From Siniperca chuatsi (taxonomy: Eukaryota; Chordata; Actinopteri; Centrarchiformes; Sinipercidae), in assembly GCF_020085105.1 (NCBI RefSeq), contig NC_058046.1:24618675-24682674 (forward strand): DNA of 64,000 nt, written 5' to 3'. A program made the position numbers and the translations under genes. Shown piece by piece: positions 27,101 to 35,585 of this stretch; the stretch's first letter is position 1; each line of letters begins with the position of its first letter. A model generated the notes under the pieces. That model did not search any database and was not told the origin of the DNA. It worked only from the letters and a program-made list of their open reading frames with translations.

Positions 27101-28196
27101 AGGGGCCCTGTGTATGTAAAGAAGTTCAAACTAGCTTCACCTTGAGCAGCTACAACAGTAAAATGCTGCTTACACATTGATGCATCAGTATTAACAATCT
27201 AATAATGTCAGATAGAATCATATATCAGTCACAGATGACATTTTAATGCAGAACGAGTACTTTTACTTTTGTTACCATAAGTACATTTTACTGATAACTG
27301 ATCATTTGCTTGCTCATGGTGGGAATTGTCTCTGTAAATAATATTATAAAGAGTACAGTCTAGACCTGCTTTATAGGAAAAGCGCAATGAGATAACTTCT
27401 GTTATGAATTGGCGCTATATAAATAAAACTGAATTGAAAAAAATGAATTGAATAATACTTCTGTACTTTTACTTGAGTACGATTTTGAATACAGGACTTT
27501 TCTTTGTTATGGAGCATTTTGACATTGTTGTATTGGTACTTTTACTTAAGTAAATGATCTGAATACTGTTATTTGGTTTTTCTTTTTCATACATAATCTT
27601 CACCTGGATGCACTTGTACCTGCCCTTAATCTTCAGTTTGTCAGACTAATATCAGTGAAAACTCCACTTTTTTAAGTTTTAAGCAAACAAAAAGCATCCA
27701 GAGCAGCTCCATCTCATATCTCTTCCAAAACATTCAAATTAACAGGAGGATTTAATATCATTGCACAAGCTGTTTGGAGACATTTGATGCTTTTGGAAGC
27801 TGGAAATGGATGAGGCGTGGGTGACGAGACTCACCTTTAGTGCTCTGACAGGAAGCAGACTCACAGTCCAAATCCTCCACCTGCTGATCTCGTAGAGAAA
27901 GCTTGGCTCGTTTTGTTGGCAGTCCAAAATCATCATCCGAGGAAAGTTTCTGCTGCAGGACAAAAGCAGTTGAGGTTTAGTAATTAGCATTCACATTAAG
28001 TGAAGCATATCTGATCTGAGCTTGTGTGTAATGTATTCAACGAGGCACACCTCACCTTGCCTCTTGAAAGCTGGTGCTCAGCAGGATTTTGGTTAATCCC
28101 ACACTGAGTGTTGGAGGCACTGCTGCCACTCAGTCCTCCGAAGTACCTGCTAATGGAGGTCTTAGTGGTGCAGGACTTTTTCAGAGACTTTGGCAT
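4228..28196 (-). CDS. msh3: DNA mismatch repair protein Msh3, exons 1-20 (3' end outside window)
   Basis: Msh3 pairs with Msh2 to form MutS-beta, which binds insertion/deletion loops in nuclear DNA and starts mismatch repair. Twenty exons on the minus strand join with matching phases into one frame of 2,792 coding bases (about 930 residues) with no stop. Visible in order: a PIP-like motif, basic and acidic linkers, the MutS mismatch-binding domain, connector, lever/clamp, and the start of the ATPase with its Walker A motif. The start codon at 28,196 is the first in the exon and matches the short charged N-terminus of the family. Human MSH3 is about 1,137 residues, so roughly 200 C-terminal residues (Walker B, helix-turn-helix) are missing; I searched 1-4,227 by eye and found no matching exon. 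The exon coordinates are in the five block entries below. Identification is firm; individual boundaries could shift by a few bases. Confidence 0.96.
4756..5010. repeat. Two (GT)n microsatellites flanking a GTGAGGAC-type repeat
   Basis: (GT)n runs at 4,756-4,798 and 4,976-5,010 enclose a segment in which AGTGAGGACATTTT-like words recur, followed by GAAGGTTAATACTTGGTTTT. A diverged relative of the same segment sits next to another (GT)n run at about 8,385-8,548. The second run touches the msh3 exon 19 splice donor. Confidence 0.8.
5480..5628. repeat. Fragment of a dispersed palindromic repeat
   Basis: This stretch includes ATGCTAAGCTAACCGG, then GCTGGCTATAGCTTCATATT and TTTCCCAAAATGTCAAACTA. 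The same words occur in the longer copy at about 48,905-49,410 inside myorg and in a piece at about 35,760-35,860. It is a piece of a multi-copy non-autonomous element. Confidence 0.65.
5836..6040. repeat. (GT)n and (CA)n microsatellite cluster in msh3 intron 18
   Basis: A (GT)n run lies at 5,836-5,859 and a (CA)n run at 5,967-6,008, followed by shorter CA/CATA runs to about 6,040. The cluster ends about 30 bases from the exon 18 splice donor. Long open frames here on both strands are artefacts of the repeat. Confidence 0.9.
7100..7800. repeat. Dispersed repeat copy, shared with 16,200-16,460
   Basis: The segment GGAAATATCTGGCTCTTTAG and the following GCTGCTAAATGCT at about 7,473-7,504 recur in inverse orientation at about 16,417-16,450. 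The copy ends near 7,800 with an ATTGATTAGTGCAGCTTTAA terminus typical of small fish DNA transposons. It has no protein-coding potential and lies in msh3 intron 16. Confidence 0.6.
8495..8548. repeat. (GT)n microsatellite near msh3 exon 16 donor
   Basis: This is an almost uninterrupted GT run. On the msh3 sense strand it reads as CA and starts about 25 bases downstream of the exon 16 splice donor. Confidence 0.95.
8574..17367 (-). CDS. msh3: msh3 exons 11-16: lever and clamp domains
   Basis: Exon 11 is 17,283-17,367, exon 12 is 15,438-15,547, exon 13 is 12,931-13,063, exon 14 is 10,804-10,991, exon 15 is 8,864-9,032 and exon 16 is 8,574-8,638. They encode about residues 515-764. Landmarks: TLRNLEIL in exon 11, [17 protein letters not shown] in exon 12, [15 protein letters not shown] in exon 13, SSTQEFYLI in exon 14, [16 protein letters not shown] and DYITVSGQE in exon 15. 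The exon 12 acceptor was placed at TAG|ACAG because that keeps phase 0 and restores the expected Thr-Asp. Large introns carry a Rex1-like LINE end, a tRNA-derived SINE and long (CA)n tracts. Confidence 0.93.
9309..9367. repeat. (GT)n microsatellite
   Basis: A GT run of about 58 bases in msh3 intron 14, interrupted once near its right end. Confidence 0.95.
10137..10432. mobile_element. Small hAT-like repeat, family A
   Basis: This AT-rich stretch has ends rich in ATTAATCGAT-type words and an AGTTGCAAGACTA terminus. The same family recurs at about 17,655-17,998, 49,500-49,770, 51,310-51,445 and 55,525-55,850, with shared AAAATGCCAAA(C/G)ATT and TTTTGGACTG-like internal words. No coding capacity. 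Assignment to the hAT superfamily is from general knowledge of fish repeats. Confidence 0.6.
11405..11707 (+). mobile_element. tRNA-derived SINE
   Basis: The left part holds RNA polymerase III promoter words: GTGGTAGAGCGGG (box A-like) and, about 45 bases later, CGATACGATCCCGG (box B-like). The body contains GTGTGTGAATGGG and GTGAAGCTCTTTGAGTAGTC. It ends in GAGCTATACAAGTACAGTCA and TTTACCATT, the usual tail of a SINE family in spiny-rayed fishes. It lies in msh3 intron 13. It is a retroposon, not a tRNA gene. Confidence 0.8.
12307..12504. repeat. (GT)n and (CA)n microsatellites
   Basis: A GT run at 12,307-12,331 and a CA run at 12,449-12,504 lie in opposite phase in msh3 intron 13, separated by about 118 bases of unique sequence. 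Confidence 0.95.
13554..13618. repeat. (CA)n microsatellite, 65 bases uninterrupted
   Basis: The longest pure dinucleotide run in the window, in msh3 intron 12. Confidence 0.97.
14092..15060 (+). mobile_element. 5'-truncated Rex1-like LINE, 3' end
   Basis: The frame at 14,192-14,560 encodes the C-terminal end of a non-LTR reverse transcriptase, with [37 protein letters not shown] and a final [11 protein letters not shown]. These are the Rex1/Babar-type landmarks common in fish. Upstream, LDYCNY-like codons at 14,110 are out of frame, so the copy is dead. A 3' untranslated region follows with a TTATTATTA tract at about 14,868-14,970. It lies in msh3 intron 12 against the gene's direction. Confidence 0.85.
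15190..15300 (-). repeat. LINE/SINE 3' tail fragment
   Basis: Read on the minus strand, GAATTCCCTCTTGTGGGACA and then GTAAAGATCTGAATCGAACT form the kind of 3' tail seen on fish L2-related elements. Only the tail is present. Confidence 0.5.
16150..17100. repeat. Composite of dispersed repeats with ACTTGAGACTT-rich ends
   Basis: GACTTGAGACTTAACTT-like words occur at about 16,150-16,215 and again at 17,030-17,085. Between them lie the inverse copy of the 7,100-7,800 repeat (16,200-16,460) and a short copy of the 19,170 repeat (about 16,610-16,830, with TGTTTAGCAG and GGTGGACCGACTGACCG). This looks like nested insertions in msh3 intron 11. No coding. Confidence 0.55.
17655..17998. mobile_element. 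Small hAT-like repeat, family A
   Basis: It starts AGGGCTGCAACTAACAATTA and ends with a diverged complement, AATCGATTAATTAGTTCATC near 17,975. The ends form an imperfect palindrome. It lies in msh3 intron 10. Confidence 0.75.
18089..24043 (-). CDS. msh3: msh3 exons 7-10: connector domain
   Basis: Exon 7 is 23,904-24,043, exon 8 is 22,707-22,873, exon 9 is 18,408-18,517 and exon 10 is 18,089-18,203. They encode about residues 338-514, the MutS connector domain and the beginning of the core. Landmarks: [16 protein letters not shown] in exon 7, [13 protein letters not shown] in exon 8, [10 protein letters not shown] in exon 9, and [20 protein letters not shown] in exon 10. Intron 8 is about 4.2 kb and holds several repeats, including a long palindromic element. 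Junction phases (0, 2, 1, 2) all agree. Confidence 0.94.
19170..19690 (+). repeat. Dispersed repeat with internal near-duplicate
   Basis: This is the long copy of a family also present at about 16,610-16,830. Landmarks: ATGCTGATGTTTAGCAGG, TAGTTTAGCATGTTAGCATG, CAAAGTATTGGACAAATT and GGACCAAAGTGGTGGACCG. Within it, the pattern GGATCACCAAAAT then ATCATCCTC occurs twice, about 130 bases apart. It lies in msh3 intron 8 and has no protein-coding content. Confidence 0.65.
21386..21997. mobile_element. Long palindromic MITE
   Basis: CCTGTCTTAAAACAACAGTC at about 21,402 is complemented by GACTATTGTTTTAAGACAGG ending near 21,975. Inner inverted blocks include TTAAAAGATCCTTTTGTAAT at 21,487 against its complement at about 21,872-21,890, giving arms of over 100 bases. 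A 16-base direct repeat (CTTGAAAAATTGTGAA) lies just outside both ends, followed by CCTGTC in each case. It lies in msh3 intron 8. Confidence 0.85.
24105..24133. repeat. (AC)n microsatellite near msh3 exon 6 donor
   Basis: A run of about 29 bases, ending about 24 bases from the first intron base after exon 6. It reads as GT on the msh3 sense strand. Confidence 0.95.
24158..25184 (-). CDS. msh3: msh3 exons 4-6: mismatch-binding domain
   Basis: Exon 4 is 24,960-25,184, exon 5 is 24,367-24,483 and exon 6 is 24,158-24,275. Together they encode about residues 185-337, MutS domain I, which in Msh3 grips insertion/deletion loops. Exon 4 begins with a glycine-rich linker, then [20 protein letters not shown] and the family signature [12 protein letters not shown]. 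Exon 5 contains the CHLDHNFMT and [13 protein letters not shown] motifs. Exon 6 starts [14 protein letters not shown]. All align closely with human MSH3. A (CA)n tract lies about 24 bases into the intron after exon 6. Confidence 0.95.
25944..28196 (-). CDS. msh3: msh3 exons 1-3: N-terminal tail
   Basis: Exon 1 is 28,056-28,196, exon 2 is 27,835-27,952 and exon 3 is 25,944-26,236. They encode residues 1-184, the disordered region that recruits partners. Residues 12-19 read KTSISRYF, aligned with the PCNA-interacting box of mammalian MSH3 (QxxLxxFF type) but with lysine at the glutamine position. Exon 2 carries a basic PTKRAKL stretch that looks like a nuclear localisation signal. Exon 3 ends in a strongly acidic run ([10 protein letters not shown]). 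Donors read CAAG|GTGAG, AAAG|GTGAG and CAG|GTACA. Conservation is low here, as usual for this family, so exon 2 rests mostly on phase and splice-site quality. Confidence 0.88.
26313..26635. mobile_element. MITE with GTGTAGGATTTAG-type ends
   Basis: The left end GGACCAGTGTGTAAGATTTA is mirrored by the right end, whose complement reads GGTCCAGAGTGTAGGATTTA. The right arm then carries GTGGCATCTAGCGGTGAAAT. It is a well-known type of short non-autonomous repeat in percomorph fish. A related piece lies at about 43,755-43,810. It sits in msh3 intron 2. Confidence 0.75.
26636..27440. repeat. Low-complexity intron sequence ending in a LINE tail
   Basis: Words such as ACTTTTACTTGAGTA recur at 26,650-26,760, 27,250 and 27,465-27,550. 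At about 27,320-27,437 lies a 3' LINE/SINE tail: AGAGTACAGTCTAGACCTGC, then GAGATAACTTCTGTTATGAA and TTGGCGCTATATAAATAAAA. No exon was seen. Confidence 0.6.
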
Positions 28197-28400
28197 GTTT
28201 TAATTTGCCCTCATATCAGATGCATCATGAAAAAAAATTAAAAATCTGTGCACATGCGAAGCTAAACGGTGTATTGACAGGCTTTAGCTGCCCGGCTTTT
28301 CAAAACATAGCGGCGCATGTGCTGAGATCACACAGGCGCGTAAATGACGCAGTTAGCGTCAAGCCAATCAGAACATTAGGTTATCCTCCTTCTTCTTCGA
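28197..28400 (-). promoter_or_regulatory. msh3 promoter region
   Basis: This 200-base stretch upstream of the msh3 start codon is richer in CG dinucleotides than its surroundings. It holds a CCAAT box (28,364-28,368 on the plus strand; CCAAT boxes work in either orientation), a GCGCG run at about 28,336 and a TGACGC CRE-like half site at about 28,345. There is no obvious TATA box, as expected for a housekeeping repair gene. The start site is inferred, not seen. Confidence 0.5.
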
Positions 28401-28599
28401 TTTTACTGGCGGACTACAAACCAACGTTAAAGGTGCATGCAGCCACCTACTGTATCGGAGTGTGCAACATCATGACTTTAACCAAAAATAACAAACTGGG
28501 GGGGGACAAAAAAACCTTTATAGAGATTTTATATTCTAGATATTATACCTGTTTCTTTTAAATATTTGAATAAATCTCTTTGAACCTGTAACTGTTTCT

Positions 28600-31500
28600 C
28601 CCCTGTCTCTAACAGACCGTTGATGCTCACTGGATTCAACGAGCAATGCATTAATGGGTGTTGTTTTGTCTGCTCCTAAACTAAGTCTCAGTGCTCTGTG
28701 TTGTATCCTCTGTCAGGTTTTTCCTAGGTGCGTTTTTGCTGCTGCTTCATACACCATGCAGCCATAATCCAAAGTAGCTCTCATCAAAGCCCTGTATATA
28801 TGTAATTATGCTTCTTTATCAGCTCCTTATTCAATTCCGACCACACACCTCATTAAATTTAACACCTTTTTACATATGGTCTCAATATTTTCAATATTAT
28901 TCTTCCATGTGTATTTTTCATCAATCCATAGACCAAGATATTTAAACACTGACTCTTTCCATGGGCTTGCTATATAGAGTTAACCCCTGCTCGTTACCAG
29001 CATATAGCATGATTTTGCTACTGAAATTTTAAATCCCTAATCATAAGACCATCTCTCTACACTGATTATTGCTTTCTGTATACTTTTCAACACATGTGAG
29101 TAATTTATCCCCCTTTTCCAGATTGCTCCATCGTCTGCATACAATGCTGACTGTATACCTGTCCCTGTATTTTCAAAGATATAATTAATCATGATATTAA
29201 ATAGAATTGGACTGATGACGCTACCTTGTGGTATCCCGTTTTTAATGACAAAACTATCTGAGATTTCTGATCCTACTTTAACTTGAAATGTTCTGTTTGA
29301 TAGAAAATCCATGATCCAGTTATATAACCTTCCACCTATGCTTAGCTTGTTCATATGGAATCATATGCTTTTTCAATGTCAAAAAAAACTATAGCCATCA
29401 TCTTCCTTCATATTAAGGGTCTTTTCAATTTCATTACTTACTTTAATTAGAGCGTCTGCTGTGGATCTTCCTTTCCTAAATCTGCTCTGATACTCGTTTA
29501 ACAGTCTTCCTTTTTCCAAAAAGTATGATAGCCTGTAGACTATCGTTTTTTCCATACATTTACATAAGTGTGAGGTTTGTGCTAGTTGCTGTAGTTTTCA
29601 GCATTTGATGTTTCTTTTCCTGGTTTAGCAAATGGTAAAATGAATGCCATCTTCCACTTCACAGGTAGTTTTCCCTCTGTCCATATCTCATTGAAAAATT
29701 TCAACACTATTTCTAACGCTCCCTCTGGTAACTGACTGAGCATAGCATAACTCAGCTGATCTTGTCCTGGAGCAGAATATCTGCTAGCCTTTAATGCCCT
29801 TCTCATTTCCCTCAAGGTGAAGTCCATAGCCAGAACGGAGCTGGTTTCTACCTTTTTACCAAGCACCTTTTCATTATCTTTTAGGACTTCTTTATGTCTC
29901 TCAGTAAGATGATTTCCACTGTGAACACTGGCAAAGACTCTTCCTAGGAGGTTGGCTTTTTCCATATCTGTTATTGCTGATTGCTCTCTATCTGCAAGTA
30001 CTGATATTTTATTGCTTATCCTTCTCCCACTCATCTTTTTAACCATATTCCATTCATGACCCACATCTCTCTCTCTTCCAACAAAAGAACTAAACTGTCT
30101 CCAGGTATTCCTTTTAGCTGTTTTAATTATTTTTGCATGCTATGGTGCTTTTCCTTTTATATTCCATCAAATTGTAAACATTCATGTTGTTTCTGAAGTT
30201 TCTGAAAGCACTATTTATTTCTTTAATAGTCAAGCTACACTCCTCATTCCACCATGGCACAATTCTCTTATTCCCTGTTATCACTGTTTCAGGCATACTT
30301 TTTGAGGCAGCTTCAATTATCATACATGTCATTTCACTAGCACATTCATCTACGTTTCCATTTGACATGGACTGTAATAAATAATTTTTTTGATTGACCC
30401 TTGTGTTATGTACACTTCAATAACTGTCCATTCATGTCCACCTGAAGGATGTATTCTTCTGTATGCTAAATTATCTTTGATGAATGTGAGACAGCCACCC
30501 CCTTGTCCTGCCAATACAAAATCTAGATGTGGTCTCAACCATGTTTCTTGAATACATATTATATCTGGTTTGTCCTTTAAATCCTTTATGACCTTCTTAA
30601 ATTCCTGTCCTGCTATTAAGCTTCTGCTTTTCCACTGAAAGATGGTAAGCACCATTACTAGTTTAATCACTAGACACATCATATATGAACGGTTCATCAA
30701 TTCTTGCATCGTTTTACATTCTGTACTTGACACCCCGAGGTACTCTTTTGCTGCTTCCACAATTGTTTCAATTCTCTCATTACTGTCATTTTGTTCTAAT
30801 CCGATGTACGCCACTTTGCAGAAGGTCTCATGTAGTCCTCTCTGATGTGTTTGTCTGTTTTCTGAACTTGGAGGATTATTACTGTTTCCTGGGTTATAAC
30901 TTTCAGTGCTGTTTTCAATTGCTACATGTTCATTGTTGACCCTCTTAACAGCCTCTGCATATGACACTTTGTTTATTGTTTTACATTTTTGGACTTCTCT
31001 TGCATGCTTTTGAACTGCTACTTTTGATCCCCCATAAGCTGCACTGTGGTCTCCTCCACAATTGCAACATTTAACTGGCACATCTTTCCCACACTTTCCA
31101 AATGCATGATTACCGCCACATCATGCACATCTTTCTTTTTCTTTGTACTGGCTGGCAGTATGACCCTTTGTTTGACATTTAAAGCATCTTAATGTTTACT
31201 GCATAGCTGAAGAAGGCTAGCATAACTTTTCTTGGGAGGTTGTTTTCAAAGTTGATGATTACTGACAGCGTTTCTGCTCTTTCTTCATTTCTTTTAGTAT
31301 TAATATGTTTAGCATCAAGCACTTTCCCTCCTTTCAGTTCTGTTTTGATATCCTCCATTGATACAGATGGTGGTATTCCCAATATAACTCCCCCATATCT
31401 AGCAGCTGAGCCAGGTTCATGGGTTTTTACTTTTTTACCATACAGTGTAGTCATTTTCAGCAGAGCGTTTTGTTGTTCTTGACTCACTGCATGTACTAGT

Positions 31501-31600
31501 ATACGCTTATTATTCAAGTACTTTGCAAACTTCACTTTACCTACATCCTTTTCCAGAGCTTTAGCCACCAATATAAGATGGTCAAATGCTCAACTTCAGA
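28600..31600 (-). mobile_element. Decayed Nimb/I-like LINE, both ends truncated
   Basis: Read on the minus strand, the order is: a gag-like region (about 31,571-31,190), zinc-knuckle remnants around 31,081 (CCNCGGDHSAAYGG), an AP-type endonuclease fragment (PDIICIQETWLRPHLDF, about 30,570), then reverse transcriptase blocks at 30,064-29,582 and 29,354-29,037 with IPQGSVISPILFNIM and the YADD active site. Thumb-like remnants (IYRALMRATLDYG) run to about 28,780. Stops and frameshifts break it into at least five frames. No RNase H region is seen, so the 3' part is lost as well. The I/Nimb assignment is from general resemblance. Confidence 0.85.
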
Positions 31601-31619
31601 TGCTCAACAAACTCAATTA

Positions 31620-33250
31620 TGACTTTCCAGTCCTTGTTTTGGTTTTCAGGCCTCAGGGCATGAGCAAGTCCAGAGGGAAAGACCTGAGAAATTTATTGTC
31701 ATAATAAGGTTTAATGAAAAAGCTCAAGAAAACATGAAGAAAGTCAACCCATTTACGCTAACAACAACTCTGGCCATTAAGAACAACTTTAAAGAGCACT
31801 CAAACTAAAAGAGATAGGAAAACATAAGATGACAAGCACAGGGAGGGTGGGAGCACGAAATGTTGGCCGGTGTAAAGGAGTGATCACAGGGGTGACAGTG
31901 AGTGTAGGTATGGAGGAACTAAAGAGGAATCTCAAAGGGGGGAAAGTAGTGAATGCACAAAGACTGAAAACAACAAAAGAAGGAGTGAAAAAGGAAAGTG
32001 AAACAGTACTGCTTGAATTTGAAAAAGAGTGTGTGCCAAAGAAGGTATTCCTGGGTTTTATGAGTTACCTAGTGAGAGTGTGTGTGCCAAAGCCACTGAG
32101 GTGCTTTAATTGTCAAATGTTTGGACACACATCCAAAAACTGTAAAGAGAAGAGGAGATGTGCTAGATGTGGGGGCGAACACGAGTATGGGAAGTGTGGA
32201 ACAGGGGTGCAACCAAAATGCTGTAACTGTGGAGGAGCGCATAATGTGGCATATGGTGGGTGTGAGATTATGAGACGAGAGAATAAACTCCAAAAAGTAA
32301 GAGTGGAAAGACGGATCACTTATTCAGAAGCTATGAGAGTGTCAAGAGAACAGAACAGTGCTAATAATGAACAAGGAGCAATGGGGGTTCAAGAGCTACA
32401 ACGATGATCAAGTGACAGGATTTATGTGGACAAAGGGGCTTTAGTAACATTCATTGAGGGAGTGATAAACAGTACAGCTGAAGTAAAGTCAAAAAATGAT
32501 AAAAATCCAGCTGGTTGTCAAAGCAGCAGTTAATCATTTAAGATTAGTGGGACTGACATGGGAAAAAATGAGGGAGAACCTCACAAATCAGTCAAGCCAG
32601 GAAGCACCATGGGTTGGTTAATACTAATTATGGTAATGCTATTACAGCTTACTGGCCAATGGCCAGGAATTTCATTTCATTAAAGAAATGACTGTAAAAC
32701 CAGATGTAGTATGTGTTCAGGAAACCTGGTTAAAATCAGCTTTACATTTTATGGCACATGGATATACAGTGATAAGGAAAGATAGAAATCATGGGGGAGG
32801 AGGAGGTTGTGCTACTTTCATCAAACAAGATATTCCATATAGGGTACTGGAAAAGGGAGATGATCAGGGATACATAGTGTGGGAAAGAGGGGAGGAGGTG
32901 GTTATAATACACTACTACAATCCATGCAAAAGGTTGGACTTGGATAGCCTATGAAGGATACAAGGGCAAACCAGACATAAAGTAATATGGTGTGCAGATT
33001 TTAATGCTCACAATACAATATGGACGGGTTCGCATACAGACTCAAATGGAAAGGTAATTGAGGATTTGATGGATGACAGGGATTTGGTCTGTGTGAATGA
33101 TGGTAGAGGAACAAGGGTAAACATAACAACAGGTACTGAATCAGTTAGATCTAACATTAGTGTCTAATCCCTTGGCTGGAGTCAGTAACTGGGAGGTTTG
33201 GACAGCTACAACAGTAGGCAGCGATCAATGCCCAGTCTCACGCTCGGTGG
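31620..33250 (+). mobile_element. Second Nimb/I-like LINE fragment, gag and endonuclease only
   Basis: A gag-like protein starts near 31,690 (KFIVIIRFNEKAQENMKKVN) and continues in the frame 31,829-32,407 with three zinc knuckles (CFNCQMFGHTSKNC, CARCGGEHEYGKC, CCNCGGAHNVAYGGC). An endonuclease fragment at 32,688-32,954 has PDVVCVQETWLK. The last recognisable piece, near 33,220, is GSDQCPV, where GSDH is expected for the catalytic motif. No reverse transcriptase follows. Gag resembles that of the neighbouring minus-strand copy only moderately, so the two belong to related but different families. Confidence 0.82.
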
Positions 33251-35585
33251 GAGAAGTGCTTGTGTTTTGCACACCTGGTCCGATTTCAGGTAAGAAAACG
33301 TTTGGGAGGGGGGGGGGTTAACAGGAGGTACTTTTTTTCATTTTCTGAGACTATTTATCTATCTGATCTACAACAGATGAAAACACCAAAACATACATAC
33401 ATAATTCACTTACAGTGCTGAGTGACCGATCCTCTTACTGTTGTGAAAACCTGTTAGACATTGTGGGAGCATCTTTGGTAAAGCCTTAACGCTGTCTGAA
33501 ACCCACTTTTATATTTGTGATTTGTGAAACCTTTATTCTATTTGTGAAAATGCAAAAGAGGGCGATTTCACTGCATTTTTCACATCTAGACCACATTGGA
33601 CCAGGTTCAGATCAAAAACCACTATACCTAGACTTGTCAAATCTGGACTAGATTATCCCAGAGAAACCGGAGACTCTTTGAGACACAGTTTAAGATTTAT
33701 GAAACCTTTATTCTAATTGTGAAAATGCAAAAAAGGAGCGATTTCACTCAATAGTATGTCCACAACATGGCCTTTATTGTTTATGATTCACTACTTTAGT
33801 CCACTTCTCTCCATTTCAGTCGTAATTGCCATGAGTTCTTCTCTCTCACTTGAAAACAAAAGCAGAAAAGTTATTTTTACCTTTTGAAAAACAATCAAAA
33901 CATCTTCATCGAGTTTCACTTTCACTCTCCATTATTCGTTGTTATTTTACCACCATTGCACAGTCTAAAGAGACGCAATGCAGTTTGGGGTGGTTGAGTA
34001 CGTCCAGTAAACTCCCGTCACATATTCTTGCTAATCTAGTAAACATCCAGGTATTTCTTGCGTAAACAAAATCCACATACATGCAGTTGGAACACACTAC
34101 ATACTCAATTTTACATCATACTACAAGAAGGAAGTGAAAGTGATTTCTCTATATTTGTTGTTCATTTGACCAAACCAAGTGAGTGAAATTAATATTACAG
34201 GTCGGATCTTTCAGATAGCAAATATTTCCAACCTTTATCCTTTGACAGAAATTTCCTTGACAGAAATTTACATAAACATCACATTTTATACAATAAACAT
34301 TATGCACCACCAAAAATAGCTACCTGATTGTGTGTGGGTAATGAAGTGGGTAATGATTCAAGTTAATGACAAGAAATTTAATACCGGGCTGCATGTAGCC
34401 ATCAAGCTCTTAAAAGAACTCCAGCACAGAAAAGGGAAGGAACAGAAGTCTGTGTCTGGAGACACAACGAGGCAGCACACATCAGAGGGTGAGGCATTTC
34501 CTGACGCCCAGTGTGGAGATCGCTGTTTGCTGTGCGCCCAGATTAACTTGATACAACATTTTACCATCATGCTTTCTGTTCCGCACACTATGTAAACTTT
34601 CATACAGCCTGTAAGTGAAACATACAGTCTGGAGTGTATGTTTTGTCGAGGTCAGAAAAACCTCTCTCCGAGTTGGTTGATGAGAAGGGATCCACACGAG
34701 ACCTACAATTGTCTTTTAACTAGTATTTATAATCCTCACAATTATTACAAACATTACAAACAATCTAACAATACAGACAAATACAGATATATCTGGAGAC
34801 ACAGCACAGAGACCTCTCCAGGCGATCTCCCTGCTATGTCTGAAGCAGCAATACAAAAGTGGTTGGTTATATGTCCTGAGCTCCTCTTGGTACACAATGC
34901 TATGTAAATGCCTAAGTTCACACTTCCCATTCCTCTTGATCTTCACCGGCCGCTGCATTCCATTCTCAGGTGTGATCAGAGCGGCTGGTCAGTAAGGAAA
35001 TGCGAGTCACCCCCATGCATTGATCAAGCAACCCATCTCAACAGGGTGCCGGCTCTGGACTGCCAACACATGTGCATACATTTCTTCCCACTCTTTGTCA
35101 ACCCAAATCACCTCTGTATGTCACCATGGGATTATCATATCCACTGTACCTTCCCCCACTTTCTTGTATCTAACTGTTAATTAGATTGCAGTCTATGGTG
35201 CAGAACAGCTGCTGACCTGAGATGTTACATTAGTTAGACTTGTACAGAGGCAAACATCTTACATACAGGATGTACGTAGCACAAGCTATCAATCCTAATA
35301 ACACAGCCCAAGTTTTCATATTTGACAGTTTACACCCAGCTCGACCGCAACGTGGAGTGAGCTGTGGCAATGCGTGATGCTGTACGGCCAGATACGCAGA
35401 TTCATTTAGGGATAATGAGGTCACTTTAGGGCCGACATTATTCCAGTCACGTCGGAGAAGGCTTTGTGAGGAAATGCAAATGTACTGAAAAAAATAGTTA
35501 AGAGAAGTTGGAGTGAAAGAGGAAGCCTTCTCTCCAGTACTCCTTTCACCGGACTGATTAACTCCATTTTTTCTTTCCGTTCACG
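33251..35585. other. Intergenic sequence without recognised gene
   Basis: There is no convincing exon on either strand. A 52-base imperfect direct repeat occurs at 33,521-33,572 and 33,696-33,748 (TTTGTGAAACCTTTATTCTA type). The last 100 bases are the presumed promoter and 5' UTR of the first Ly6-like gene; no TATA box is visible there. Confidence 0.6.

Noticed and set aside
31829-32407. A host zinc-knuckle gene
   Set aside because: The CCHC knuckles are followed by an AP-endonuclease fragment on the same strand, which fits a LINE gag region.
35170-35440. Possible LTR or small minus-strand gene
   Set aside because: The open frame has a hydrophobic stretch, but no known domain, no paired LTR copy and no primer-binding site were seen.
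28197-35585. A dhfr gene head to head with msh3
   Set aside because: No dihydrofolate reductase motif was seen; the space is occupied by LINE remnants and non-coding sequence.
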